DNA of 64,000 nucleotides from Gordonibacter sp. An230 (GTDB lineage: Bacteria; Actinomycetota; Coriobacteriia; Coriobacteriales; Eggerthellaceae): assembly GCF_002159915.1 (NCBI RefSeq), contig NZ_NFJP01000009.1:1-64000 (forward strand), read 5' to 3'. Position numbers and translations under genes: made by a program. The notes beneath the pieces are model-generated. The model made no database searches, was not told the DNA's origin, and saw nothing but the letters and a program-made list of their open reading frames with translations. Every line of letters starts with the position of its first letter. Position 1 is the stretch's first letter. Positions 17,341-26,315 of the stretch are shown here, one piece after another.

Positions 17341-18914
17341 AAAGAGCACGCCCCATACCCCATAATGAAAGGGCTTCCGACGCCGTAGGCGCTTCTCCTG
17401 CACGCATCGTCCGAATTGCCTTCGATGGTGCGCACGGTGGAGCCGTCGCACGACTCCACGATGCCCACGTGGTCGGAGACGCCGTCTCCGTCCCAGTCGA
17501 AGAACACGATGTCCCCAGGCGCCGGCGCGCTGCCTCCCGGCAGCCAGCGGCCTGCGGCCTTGAACCACTGCACGCCCGTGGGGCAGTAGGAGAACTTGGG
17601 CACCGCGCCCGAATCGATGTACCCGCACTCGTTCGCACACCAGCTCACGAAGCACGCGCACCATTCCACGCGGCTCTCGAACCCGTACCATGACCAGTAC
17701 GGCCTGCCGCCCACGTTGCCCAGCTGGCTCGAGGCGATCTCCACGATGTCGGCGGCGCCGCCCGCGATCCCGTGGAGTACGGCCCGCCATGCGGCGTCGT
17801 GGCGCTCGTCCAGAAGCTCGCGCAGCGTTTCGAGTTGCCCCGCGTCGAACCCGTAGGCCGACGCCATCTGCTCCGCCGTCTTGGCCGAGAGCGTGACGCG
17901 CAGCACCTTGGCGGGCGGGGCGTCTTCGCCGTCGGAATCGCTCGGCTCGGCTTCCTCTATCTCGGTTTCTATGGAGTTCATGTCCCAGAACACGGCGCGC
18001 AGCGCGCCCTGCCGCGCGGCGTCGAGCGTCAGAACGTCGAGCGGGTTCTCGGCGTCTGCCGCCAGCTTGACCGCGAACACGGCGAGGGTTTCCTTCCACG
18101 GGCTCTTGCCGCCCGAAACCGAAACCTCGTCGCATTCCGCCGACGCCTTGGCCTCCTCCACCTTGGCGGCGTGCTCGGCGTCTATCTCCGCCACCACCTC
18201 GCGGAGCGGGGGGTTGCCGTCGCCTATGTCGCCGCCCATGAGGAAGATGCCGAACGCCGAGGTGGCGACGAACGCCGCGAGGCATGTCACCACGACCACT
18301 GCGGCAGCGGACGACCCAAGACCGGTGAGCGCCGCAGTTGCCGCCCGCGCCTGGAGCGCGGCCATGCGCGCGAACCGGCCCGCGCTGCTTGCCGCCCGCC
18401 GCGCGGCGGCGTTCGCGCCCTTCGCCGTAGCTTTGCGGGATGCCCGGGCCGCGCGTGCGCGCGACGCCGCCTGCGCCCTCGTGCGCATGGCTTCTCGGGC
18501 GCGCGCGTTCGCCGGCCGGGGCGCCCTCGGCGAAGGGCTCGATGCTTCGCGGCTTGACCCGCAGGATGCCGCGCAACCCCTCGGCGTGCGACGTTCGCCG
18601 CGCTCTGCGGACGGGAAGGTCGTGCGCGCGCGTTCCTTGGGGACATTGCGCCGCCGGATTGCGCGGGCGACCCGCGCACCGTTCGCTGTGGCCGCGAAGC
18701 CCTCGTGCGCCGTTCGCTCCGATTCGCCGCGCGCCGCCGCCCAGCCGCCTTCGGCTTCATCGCCCCTTCGTTCGCGTGTGTGTGCGGGGTTTGCCGCCTT
18801 CGCCGTTTCGCCGACGCGCAGCGCTGCGGGCCGCGCCGCCTTTTGGAGAAGCGCCGCGCGGTCGAGGGTCTTCACGTTCCTGGCGACGACGCGCTCCTTG
18901 ATGTCGCTCGGCAA
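17337..18914 (-). CDS. Conjugation-associated CHAP-domain cell-wall hydrolase
   Basis: A 525-residue protein starting at TTG with AGGAGG five bases upstream. Residues 1-200 are an extraordinarily Ala/Arg-rich basic region. One membrane helix follows (about 202-227), then an extracytoplasmic part ending in a CHAP amidase domain (EWCACFVSWCANECG with the catalytic Cys, GDIVFFDWDGDGVSDHVGIV with the His). In Gram-positive type IV secretion systems this protein is the wall-degrading VirB1-like component, cutting peptidoglycan so the channel can be built. It is the last recognisable gene of the conjugative block and converges with the HTH gene, their stops sharing two bases. Confidence 0.88.
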   Translation of the reverse strand: MPSDIKERVVARNVKTLDRAALLQKAARPAALRVGETAKAANPAHTRERRGDEAEGGWAAARGESERTAHEGFAATANGARVARAIRRRNVPKERARTTFPSAERGERRTPRGCAASCGSSREASSPSPRAPRPANARAREAMRTRAQAASRARAARASRKATAKGANAAARRAASSAGRFARMAALQARAATAALTGLGSSAAAVVVVTCLAAFVATSAFGIFLMGGDIGDGNPPLREVVAEIDAEHAAKVEEAKASAECDEVSVSGGKSPWKETLAVFAVKLAADAENPLDVLTLDAARQGALRAVFWDMNSIETEIEEAEPSDSDGEDAPPAKVLRVTLSAKTAEQMASAYGFDAGQLETLRELLDERHDAAWRAVLHGIAGGAADIVEIASSQLGNVGGRPYWSWYGFESRVEWCACFVSWCANECGYIDSGAVPKFSYCPTGVQWFKAAGRWLPGGSAPAPGDIVFFDWDGDGVSDHVGIVESCDGSTVRTIEGNSDDACRRSAYGVGSPFIMGYGACSF

Positions 18915-18935
18915 GGCGGCCTCCTTTCTGCTTCG

Positions 18936-21245
18936 TCACTCCCCGGGCTTAGTGGTCATGAGGCGGTAGAGCTCGGTGTCCCTCGGGAAGCGGTTGGCGA
19001 ACGGCACGATGGCGCCGCCGTAGCGCAGGAGGCCGCAGCCCGCCTCGGCGTTGGTGATGTAGCCCATCTGCTCTCGGCTGATGTTGAGGAGTTCGCCCAG
19101 TTTCCCGCGGTCGGCGGCCGCCTGGTTGAGCATGACGATGAGCTCGGAGTTGGAGAGCATCGTGGAGGCCAAGACCGAATCGAGCAGGTACTCCACGTTC
19201 TGCGTGATGGCCGTGGGGTAGGCGTTGCGCTTGCGGAAGCGGCGCCACGCGCTGTTGAAGAACGCGCCGGAGTACTCGTTCTCGAACACCACGTGGAACT
19301 CGTCTATGAAGATGTGCGTGCGCCTGCCCGCGCGCCAGTTGTCCGTCACGCGGTTGAGCATCGCGTCGGTGATGACGAGCAGCCCCATGGTCTTGAGCTG
19401 GCGGCCCAGGTCCATGATGTCGTAGACGAGGAGCCTGTTGCGGGTGTCCACGTTGGTTGGGTGCGCGAACGCGTCCAGCGTGCCCGAGGTGAACAGCTCC
19501 AGCGAAAGCGCCAGGTCACGCGCCTGCGGCTCGGGCTGGGCGAGCAGTTTGTCGCGCAGGTGGGCGAGCGTGGGCGCCTCGCCGCCGCGCAGGTAGTCGG
19601 CGTACACCGCCGAGGTGCAGCGGTCCACGACCGACTTGGCCTGCGGCCCCAGTCCCCGGCGGTCGAGCTGCTCGAACAGTGACAGCACGAACTCGCTCTT
19701 GTCGGCCACGGGGTTGCCTCCCTCGCCGTAGCCCTCCACCATGTCCATGGCGTTGATGTGGTGGGGGCTGCCCGCCGCGATGCGCACCACCTCGCCGCCC
19801 AGTGCCTCGGCGAGCGAGGCGTACTCGCGCTCGGGGTCGCATATCACTATGTCGTCGTCGGTCGAGAGCGCAAGCATAGCTATGAGCTCCTTGGTCGAGA
19901 AGCTCTTGCCCGAGCCCGGCACGCCCAGCACGAACGCGTTGGGGTTCAGGAGCCGCGACTTGTCGCACAGGATGAGGTTGCGCGATATGGCGTTCTCGCC
20001 GAAGTACATGCCGCCCTCCTCCATGATCTCCTGCACGCGGAACGGCATGAGCACGGCGAGGCTCTCGGTGGTGAGCGTGCGCATCGCCTCGATGCGACGC
20101 ACGCCTATGGGCAGCGCGGTTGACAGCCCGTCGAGCTGCTGGAAGCGCAGGACCGAGAGGCGGCACAGGTGCTTGCGCGCGCACGAGAGCAGCGCCTCGG
20201 TGTCGGCGTCGAGCTCCTCGGGCGTGTCGGCAAAGTGGACGAGCGTCACCGTGGCGAACATCATGCGCTGGTCGCGCGACATGAGGTCGTCCAGGAACTC
20301 GCGGCTCTCCTTGCGCTGCTGCTCCATGTCGTAGGGCACGGCCACGTTATAGTTCATGTTGGCGTTCTGCCGGCGCGTCCAGTTGGTGATGTTCGTCTCC
20401 ACACCGAGCAGTCGCCGCTCCACCTCGCGCACCGCCTCGTCAGTGGGCACGGGGACGACGTCTATGGAAAGCGCCATCGCGCGCCTCGCGTCGGTAAGCT
20501 CGGCCAGAAAGCCGTCCTTGATGTAGGACGCGTAGTCGGTCAGGTACAGGGCGCGCGCCCAGCGGCCGCCCACCCGCAGGCGGTCGGCCTCAATGCCCGC
20601 GCCCTCGGGCGCAACGGCGTCCTTGAACGAGTGCCCCCGGCGCATCGAGGCGCGCACGTCGATGGGCAGGTCGTCGGCGCCGCCCCGGTAGAAGCCCCTC
20701 AGAAGCCGCAGCTTGCCCTCTGCGTCGAGCTCCTCGCAGTGCGCCCCGAGGCGCGCGAGGTGCGCGGCCGTCTCCGCCGACGCGCGGTTGAAGTAGGAGC
20801 GGGCCTCCTGGATGCTTCTCCCTCCCACGGCGATGGTAAGGTATATCTCGCGCACCATGGAATTCGCCCCCGTGGCCTTCTCTATGAGCATGGCGTTGTA
20901 CTCCTCGCGGTAGCGGTCGAGCCCGTCGCCCTTGGGCGGTATGAGGATGCGCCGCCCGAGGGCTTCGGCGTCGAGCCTGCGCACCGCCACGGTGACCTTG
21001 GCCCGCGCGTCGGAGTCGAAAGAGTTGAGCAGGTCCGAGTAGCCCAGGAACATGGCCTCCTTATCCTCCTTTGACGCCGCCGCGTAGTTCACGTCGCTCA
21101 CGCGCCAGGTCTTCGCGTACTCGCCGTCGTCGGTGAGGCACACGCCGTCGGGCCAGATGCGGCGCACGGGCACGGCGTCCTCGGCGGTTTTCGGCGGGAC
21201 GAACCGCGTGCCGCCTTTGCGCCGCCTAGCTGCGAGTGCGGCCAT
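18936..21245 (-). CDS. VirB4-type conjugation ATPase
   Basis: A 769-residue cytoplasmic ATPase of the VirB4/TraE/CagE family. Walker A is GVPGSGKSFSTKE and Walker B is RTHIFIDEFHVVF. The C-terminal arginine-rich block (AWRRFRKRNAYPTAITQN) is typical of conjugation ATPases. It powers assembly of the mating channel and works with the PrgI-, VirB6- and CHAP-type proteins next to it. The start has AAAGGAGG at good spacing. It overlaps the PrgI gene by 20 bases, as is common in this module. Confidence 0.95.
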   Translation of the reverse strand: MAALAARRRKGGTRFVPPKTAEDAVPVRRIWPDGVCLTDDGEYAKTWRVSDVNYAAASKEDKEAMFLGYSDLLNSFDSDARAKVTVAVRRLDAEALGRRILIPPKGDGLDRYREEYNAMLIEKATGANSMVREIYLTIAVGGRSIQEARSYFNRASAETAAHLARLGAHCEELDAEGKLRLLRGFYRGGADDLPIDVRASMRRGHSFKDAVAPEGAGIEADRLRVGGRWARALYLTDYASYIKDGFLAELTDARRAMALSIDVVPVPTDEAVREVERRLLGVETNITNWTRRQNANMNYNVAVPYDMEQQRKESREFLDDLMSRDQRMMFATVTLVHFADTPEELDADTEALLSCARKHLCRLSVLRFQQLDGLSTALPIGVRRIEAMRTLTTESLAVLMPFRVQEIMEEGGMYFGENAISRNLILCDKSRLLNPNAFVLGVPGSGKSFSTKELIAMLALSTDDDIVICDPEREYASLAEALGGEVVRIAAGSPHHINAMDMVEGYGEGGNPVADKSEFVLSLFEQLDRRGLGPQAKSVVDRCTSAVYADYLRGGEAPTLAHLRDKLLAQPEPQARDLALSLELFTSGTLDAFAHPTNVDTRNRLLVYDIMDLGRQLKTMGLLVITDAMLNRVTDNWRAGRRTHIFIDEFHVVFENEYSGAFFNSAWRRFRKRNAYPTAITQNVEYLLDSVLASTMLSNSELIVMLNQAAADRGKLGELLNISREQMGYITNAEAGCGLLRYGGAIVPFANRFPRDTELYRLMTTKPGE

Positions 21246-21609
21246 GATGCCCTCCTTTCTCGCGGCGGATGCCCTTCGCGCGATGCGGCGTGCAGACGGC
21301 CTCGTAGTACAGGTTCTGCGGGCGCGCGGGCAGTTCCTTGGGGGTCAAAAGCGCGTATTTGGCCCACGCCCACGCCGCGCGTTCGACCGCCATGCCGTGC
21401 CAGGTGACGAACCCCAGCGCGGCGAACGGGGCCGCTCCCGCGATGCACGCCCAGGAGAGCTCGTCCAGTCTCAGGAAGGGCGACAGCCCGAAGTAGAGCC
21501 CCACGGCGGCGACGCAGGCGAGCAGCGCGAAGACGCACTGCCGAAGCGACATGCCGAAGAACACCCCCTCGGTATACTCGCGTATCTCTCGGTTGACCTT
21601 CACTTCCAC
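21226..21609 (-). CDS. PrgI family protein (VirB3-like)
   Basis: A 127-residue protein from a GTG start (VEVKVNREIREYTEGVFFGM) with AGGAG six bases upstream. An ATG 66 bases further upstream would add only a basic, poorly coding stretch. The opening motif and two adjacent membrane helices (about 25-65) are characteristic of PrgI proteins, which sit directly before virB4 in Gram-positive conjugation modules and are thought to act like VirB3 in the inner channel complex. Confidence 0.88.
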   Translation of the reverse strand: MEVKVNREIREYTEGVFFGMSLRQCVFALLACVAAVGLYFGLSPFLRLDELSWACIAGAAPFAALGFVTWHGMAVERAAWAWAKYALLTPKELPARPQNLYYEAVCTPHRAKGIRREKGGHHGRTRS

Positions 21610-21712
21610 TTCTTGCTCCTCTCTGCCTGCGCGGCGAAGCGGGCGCGTAAAGCGCCCCGCGCGCGGCGCGGGCAATGTGTTCGTTCGGTTGTTTCGGGAA
21701 AGGGGAGGGGCG

Positions 21713-22552
21713 TCAAAGCCCCATCATCTCGCGCACCACGCGGTCGGCCATCTTGACCATGCCCGTGAGCACCAGCATGTTGAAGGCAAGCTCTCCCACG
21801 TACGACCACACCTGCGTGACCACGGGAGCCTCGGCATCCACCACCGGCGGCGCCGATGCGAACAGCGAGAATATGACGCATGCGAGCAGGATGACCGCAC
21901 CCTCGAGGCACACGGCCCCGTAGCTTTTGAGGAACGCCTTGCCGACCGACTGACTCGGCTCGCCCGCGAAGGTGGACAGGGGTATGGGCGCGAGCGCGGT
22001 GTACATGTATATCTTGAAGAACCTGCCGTACACCGCCAGTATCATGATGAACGAGAGCACCGTGACGAGCAGCCCGCCGAGCAACGTCACCGCCCACAGG
22101 GGTATGGCGTCGAGGAAGCCCACGTCCTCGATGGCCTCCACCATCTCGCCAGGCAGCGCGGCGGGCGCGGCCGACGCAAAGCCCGCAGCATCCATCATGT
22201 CGCCGATGAGCCCCTGCACCACGTCGAGGAACGCCATCATGAGCTCAAGCCCGTAGACGACGGCGGCGTGCGCCAGCACGAACCGCACGAACAGCTTCAA
22301 CACCACCTCCGGGCGCTTGGCCTCGGCGAACGAGCCGCAGGTCTTCACGAGGCCCGACAGGAAGAACAGCACGAGGAGCGCGAGCGCCACCGCCTGCACG
22401 GCGCCGTGGATGGAGAGCACCGCGTCCCATATCCCGCCGCCCCGGAAGTCGGCGGGCGACGCCGTGAGCAACCCCACGATCTCGCCCATCTTCTCGTTCC
22501 ACGTGTCGAGCGCTCCCTGGAGGTTGCTGACCACCCAGTTGTCCGAATCCAA
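21713..22552 (-). CDS. VirB6/TrbL-like conjugation membrane protein
   Basis: A 279-residue polytopic protein with about six membrane helices. It starts at TTG with AAAGGAGG upstream. Length, topology and position between the small VirB2-like protein and PrgI match the TrbL/VirB6-like (CD411-type) channel protein of Tn1549-like elements. The helix-loop region ILAVYGRFFKIYMYTALAPI is typical of that group. It probably forms the inner-membrane part of the DNA channel. Confidence 0.85.
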   Translation of the reverse strand: MDSDNWVVSNLQGALDTWNEKMGEIVGLLTASPADFRGGGIWDAVLSIHGAVQAVALALLVLFFLSGLVKTCGSFAEAKRPEVVLKLFVRFVLAHAAVVYGLELMMAFLDVVQGLIGDMMDAAGFASAAPAALPGEMVEAIEDVGFLDAIPLWAVTLLGGLLVTVLSFIMILAVYGRFFKIYMYTALAPIPLSTFAGEPSQSVGKAFLKSYGAVCLEGAVILLACVIFSLFASAPPVVDAEAPVVTQVWSYVGELAFNMLVLTGMVKMADRVVREMMGL

Positions 22553-22586
22553 CGGCCCGCCTCCTTTCGGGGCCCGCGCGACGGGC

Positions 22587-22919
22587 CTATCCGACGATGA
22601 TATCCAAGATTTCCTTCGCGAACGTGATGACCACGCCGCCCGCCAGGGTCAGGAAGCCGTTGGCGCGCTGGGACGGGTCGTGGCTCTTGAGCGACATGCC
22701 CACCTGCACCACGCCGAAGCCGAGCAGGATGAGCCCGACGCTCCTGATGAGCCCGAAGATGAACGTGGAGAGGTTGTCCACCGCCGCTATCGGGTCGGTC
22801 GCCGCGAACGCGGCGGGCGGCTCCAGCGCCAAGGCCGAAGCGGCGCAGACGGCGATTGCCGCCATGAGCCGCGCGCGGGCTGCGGGGCGGGCCTTCTTCC
22901 CCTCAGTGGTCTTTCTCAT
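22587..22919 (-). CDS. Small two-helix conjugation protein (VirB2/Maff2-like)
   Basis: A 110-residue protein from an ATG with AAAGGAG upstream. A signal-peptide-like segment (about 15-38, ending AAFAA) precedes two hydrophobic helices (LSTFIFGLIRSVGLILLGFG and GFLTLAGGVVITFAKEILDI). Size, topology and place between VirD4 and the VirB6-like gene match the Maff2/VirB2-like proteins of Firmicutes conjugative transposons, possibly a pilin-like channel subunit. The assignment rests on architecture and context more than on strong motifs. It overlaps the VirD4 gene by 17 bases. Confidence 0.8.
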   Translation of the reverse strand: MRKTTEGKKARPAARARLMAAIAVCAASALALEPPAAFAATDPIAAVDNLSTFIFGLIRSVGLILLGFGVVQVGMSLKSHDPSQRANGFLTLAGGVVITFAKEILDIIVG

Positions 22920-24723
22920 GCGTTGGTTCTCCTTTCCCGCCCGCCGCCTCCGCCGCGAGCGCTGCCTCGGCCTCCTCCCCGTCGAGCACGACGCAGCCCG
23001 CAGGCGCGGCCTGCGCGCTCGCGGGGGCAACGCCTTCGTAGGGCGCCACGGCGGCGCTTGCCAGCGGGCAGGCGCCGTGCTCGTAGGGCGGCGCGCCGCC
23101 CTCGGGGGTGAGCCGCGCGGCGGGATGCCGCGCTATGTCGAGCTTTAAGTCGATGATGGGGCGCTCGCCGCGCACGAAGAGCAGCGCGCGGGAGTTGTCG
23201 AGCATGCGCACCTCGTCGGGCGTCATGAGCTCGCGCCCCGAGATCTGCTGGTTGGTGGACCAGCTGCCGCCCCTCCCGGTGGTCCTGCCGTGCGTGTCGA
23301 GGTCGATGGTCTCCTTGCCCAGAAGCTCGCTGACGTACTTGTGGGTGGATTGCTCGTTGCCGCCCAGGTACAGGAACTCGTCGCAGTTGCCGACGATGGA
23401 CTCCCACTGCTTGTCGAACAGCGCCCGCAGCTGCGCCATGTTCTGGATGATGATCGACGCGGACACCCCGCGCCCGCGCATGGTGGAGAGTATCTTCTCA
23501 AAATCATTGGGTAAGCTCACGTTGGCGAACTCATCCATGAGGAAGTGCACGTGCACGGGCAGCTGCCCGCCGTGTTTTCCGTCCGCGAGCGCGAAAAGCT
23601 GCTGGAACAGCTGCGTGTAGAGGACGGACACCAGGAAGTTGAAACTGGTGTCGTTGTCGGGTATGACTGCGAACAGGGCCACCTTGCGCTCCCCGAGCGA
23701 CGGCAGGTCGAGCTCGTCTGTGGCGGTGAGCGACGCCAGGGCGTCGAGGTTGAACTTCTCCAGCCTGGAGGCGAGCGTCACCTGGATGGATTTGAGCGTC
23801 TTGGCCGAGCCGGAGCGGTAGCTGCGGTAGTATTTGAGCGCGATGTGGCCAGGGTCCCTCATCTCCAGCCGGTCGAACAGCTCGTCGAGCACCGAGGCGT
23901 AATCGTCGTCGTCCTCGCGCACCTCGCCGGCGCGCAGCATCTCCATGAGGGTGGCGTAGTTGCGCTCCTCGGGCGGTGCCTCGTGCACGAGGTAAAGCAG
24001 AAGCGCCAGGTGCAGCATCCCGGCGGCCGTGTCCCAGAAAGGATCCTGGCTCTGCGCGCCCTTGGGAGTCGTCGCCTTGAACAGGTTGGTGTTGAGCCGC
24101 TGCGCGTCCGCGTCCGACTCGATGTAGGAAAGCGGGTTGTAGCAGTGGGACCTCTCCATGCGCACGAGGTCGAGCACGCGCACCTCGTAGCCCCTCGATT
24201 CGAGCAGCCCGCCCACGGCGCGCACGATCTCGCCCTTCGGGTCGAGCACCACCATCGATGTGTTGGCCTGGCAGGCGTTGGGCAGGCTGAACCCGCGCGT
24301 TTTGCCTGCGCCCGAGCCGCCCACCACGAGCGTGTTCATCGAGCGCCTGTGGGCGTGGGTGTCGTAGCTCATGCGAAAATTGCGCGTGAGCAGCTTGTCG
24401 CCTGCGGGGTCGCGCCCCCGGTAGCGGTGGCAGATGCGGCGGGCGTCACCCCACCGGGCGCTGCCGTGCTCCTCGCCGGGGCGCAGGTTGCGCCGGGTGA
24501 GCAGCCACGCCGCCGCGCAGGCGGCATACAGGACCAGGAACAGCAGCGCCCATCGCGCGCCGCCCGCCGTGGGCTTCGTCGAAAAGGGATCCGAGAACGC
24601 CGCGATGAGCGAGGCGAGCGACCCCCCGCCGTCCAAGGCGGGGGCGGCGACGAACCCCGCCCACGCCGCCAGCGGCGCGGCGAGCGCGGCGGCTGCCGCC
24701 TCGCCAGCCGTCGGGGGCCTCAT
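22903..24723 (-). CDS. VirD4/TraG-type conjugation coupling protein
   Basis: A 606-residue membrane ATPase. Two N-terminal helices are followed by Walker A (VGGSGAGKTRGFSLPNA), the TraG-family block SMVVLDPKGEIVRAVG, Walker B (HFLMDEFANVSLPNDFEKIL) and RGRGVSASIIIQNMAQL. It delivers the relaxase-DNA complex to the secretion channel. I chose the ATG that overlaps the upstream stop (ATGA), which removes a 49-residue Arg-rich upstream extension. The C-terminal tail is Ala/Pro-rich. Confidence 0.95.
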   Translation of the reverse strand: MRPPTAGEAAAAALAAPLAAWAGFVAAPALDGGGSLASLIAAFSDPFSTKPTAGGARWALLFLVLYAACAAAWLLTRRNLRPGEEHGSARWGDARRICHRYRGRDPAGDKLLTRNFRMSYDTHAHRRSMNTLVVGGSGAGKTRGFSLPNACQANTSMVVLDPKGEIVRAVGGLLESRGYEVRVLDLVRMERSHCYNPLSYIESDADAQRLNTNLFKATTPKGAQSQDPFWDTAAGMLHLALLLYLVHEAPPEERNYATLMEMLRAGEVREDDDDYASVLDELFDRLEMRDPGHIALKYYRSYRSGSAKTLKSIQVTLASRLEKFNLDALASLTATDELDLPSLGERKVALFAVIPDNDTSFNFLVSVLYTQLFQQLFALADGKHGGQLPVHVHFLMDEFANVSLPNDFEKILSTMRGRGVSASIIIQNMAQLRALFDKQWESIVGNCDEFLYLGGNEQSTHKYVSELLGKETIDLDTHGRTTGRGGSWSTNQQISGRELMTPDEVRMLDNSRALLFVRGERPIIDLKLDIARHPAARLTPEGGAPPYEHGACPLASAAVAPYEGVAPASAQAAPAGCVVLDGEEAEAALAAEAAGGKGEPTHEKDH

Positions 24724-25586
24724 CTGCCCTCCGACCTGTCGCGCCGCCTTTCGGGCGGGGCCATGCGCTCCGACACGTCGCGCGCGGCCTTGCCGATCTC
24801 GCCCAAGGCGTCCCTCACCTCGCGCGCGCTCGCTTCCGGTGGCGCGGGCGCGGCGACGGCTCCCGAACATTCGAGTCCCAGGCGGCGGGCGGCTATGCCC
24901 GCCGCGAGGTCGGCCTTCGCGGCGTGCGTCTCCCTGTCGTAGGCATCGAGGCCGAGCGCCATGCTGGCATGCGCCGCCTCGACTATCAGCGCCGAGAGCA
25001 GCTGCGGCTCATCGAGCCCTCGCTGCACCCGTATGGCCCCCGAGGCGTGATCGTACTCGGCGGGGACGCCGCCGAGGTCGTCAACCGGCTCTATTCTCGT
25101 CGGCGAGCGAGCGACCAGCGCCGCGAGCGCGGCGTGAGGGTCCACTCTGCGCGGCAGGCATGGCCGCGCGGTGGTCTGCGACACGTCGAACACCTTGCGC
25201 ACGTCGTACAAGACGCCGATGCTGCCGTCGTCGCGCACGTACTCCTTGACGGGTTCGATGATGGGGATCGCCTTCTGCCCGCGCCTCACCGACGCTCCCT
25301 GCCTGCGCCAATGCTCAGCCGTGCCGACGCGCGTCGCGTTCGGTATGCGGTCGGCTATGAGCAGGATGTTCGTGGCGGAATGGTGGGGCAGCTGCGCCGC
25401 CACCCGCATGTACGTCTCCAGCGCCGCTGGATCCGAATTCGCGCGCAGCGCGGCGGCGTCGGCGCGGTCGAATGCCTCTTGGCGCTCGCTCTGCTTCCGC
25501 TCCGCCCACGCTTGCTTGTCGAACTCGCCTTCCGGCGCGAATTCCCGGCTACTGCGTTCTTCCATCATCCGGTAGATATCTTGCAT
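24720..25586 (-). CDS. ArdC-like antirestriction/ssDNA-binding protein
   Basis: A 288-residue protein. The region at about residues 55-125 (LPHHSATNILLIADRIPNAT, then RRQGASVRRGQKAIPIIEPV) is the N-terminal fold of ArdC/LtrC-type proteins, which bind single-stranded DNA and can protect incoming plasmid DNA from restriction. The C-terminal part looks like the degenerate protease-like half found in these proteins. The canonical HExxH is not obvious (EAAHASMAL at the expected place), so proteolytic activity is doubtful. It sits between PcfB and VirD4 and overlaps VirD4 by ATGA. Confidence 0.75.
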   Translation of the reverse strand: MQDIYRMMEERSSREFAPEGEFDKQAWAERKQSERQEAFDRADAAALRANSDPAALETYMRVAAQLPHHSATNILLIADRIPNATRVGTAEHWRRQGASVRRGQKAIPIIEPVKEYVRDDGSIGVLYDVRKVFDVSQTTARPCLPRRVDPHAALAALVARSPTRIEPVDDLGGVPAEYDHASGAIRVQRGLDEPQLLSALIVEAAHASMALGLDAYDRETHAAKADLAAGIAARRLGLECSGAVAAPAPPEASAREVRDALGEIGKAARDVSERMAPPERRRDRSEGR

Positions 25587-25589
25587 GCT

Positions 25590-26315
25590 CTACCTTCCTT
25601 TCTCCAGGGCGCGCGCCATGGGCTTGCGAGTCGCATGCGCTTCGCCGCTCATTTCGCGTGCCGCCGATATGGCGCGCATCTCCGCGCGCACGGACAGCCT
25701 GCCGCAGCGCTTGCGCGCTGCCTCACCATCCTTTTCTGAGAGCCGTTTTCTCGCGGATGTAGGCCCTGACGGACGGCTTTCCGCCGGGGCTTGCGCTAAA
25801 GGGGAGGCGTCGCTGTCGCCCGGCGATGCCAGCAAATCATCGAGGAGCGCCGCAGCTTGTTCGGGTGCGCGCGGCGCCTGCGCGGCGTGCGCGCGCCCAT
25901 CGTGCCGATTCCCCTCGCGCGGCTCGGGCGCTTCGCGGGCGTCGTCTCTCATGCGGCACAGGCCGAGCCTCTCCGCGATGCGGTTCACCTTGCTCGCGTC
26001 CTCGGTCCGCACCAGAAGATCGACGGATTCGCCGTCCTTCTGCTTCACGACGGCGTATGCGATGCCGTAGCGTCGGGCCTCCTTCGCGAACCCTTTCAGA
26101 TCGTCAAAGCGGATGGGGAACACGCGCAGCTCACGGCCCGATTTGAGCATCGCCGAAAGCCGCGCCCTGCCCTTGGTTTTCTCGTTGCTCGCCGCGGCCG
26201 CCAGCAGCATGGCGGCCGCGTTCTTCGCGCCGGCGCCCGTGATGCGCAGCGCCACCTCGGTTCCCTCGAGCGTCATCCTCACGATCTGCTCAGCAGCCTC
26301 GCTCGATGCGTCCAT
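25590..26315 (-). CDS. PcfB family protein (DUF3801)
   Basis: A 241-residue protein whose first 130 residues match the DUF3801/PcfB pattern (GAKNAAAMLLAAA, then GRARLSAMLKSGRELRVFPI and DLKGFAKEARRYGIAYAVVK). PcfB accompanies the relaxase of Gram-positive elements and helps recruit it to the coupling protein. The C-terminal 110 residues are charged and probably disordered. It overlaps the end of the relaxase gene by 26 bases and precedes the ArdC-like gene by three bases. Confidence 0.85.
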   Translation of the reverse strand: MDASSEAAEQIVRMTLEGTEVALRITGAGAKNAAAMLLAAAASNEKTKGRARLSAMLKSGRELRVFPIRFDDLKGFAKEARRYGIAYAVVKQKDGESVDLLVRTEDASKVNRIAERLGLCRMRDDAREAPEPREGNRHDGRAHAAQAPRAPEQAAALLDDLLASPGDSDASPLAQAPAESRPSGPTSARKRLSEKDGEAARKRCGRLSVRAEMRAISAAREMSGEAHATRKPMARALEKGR

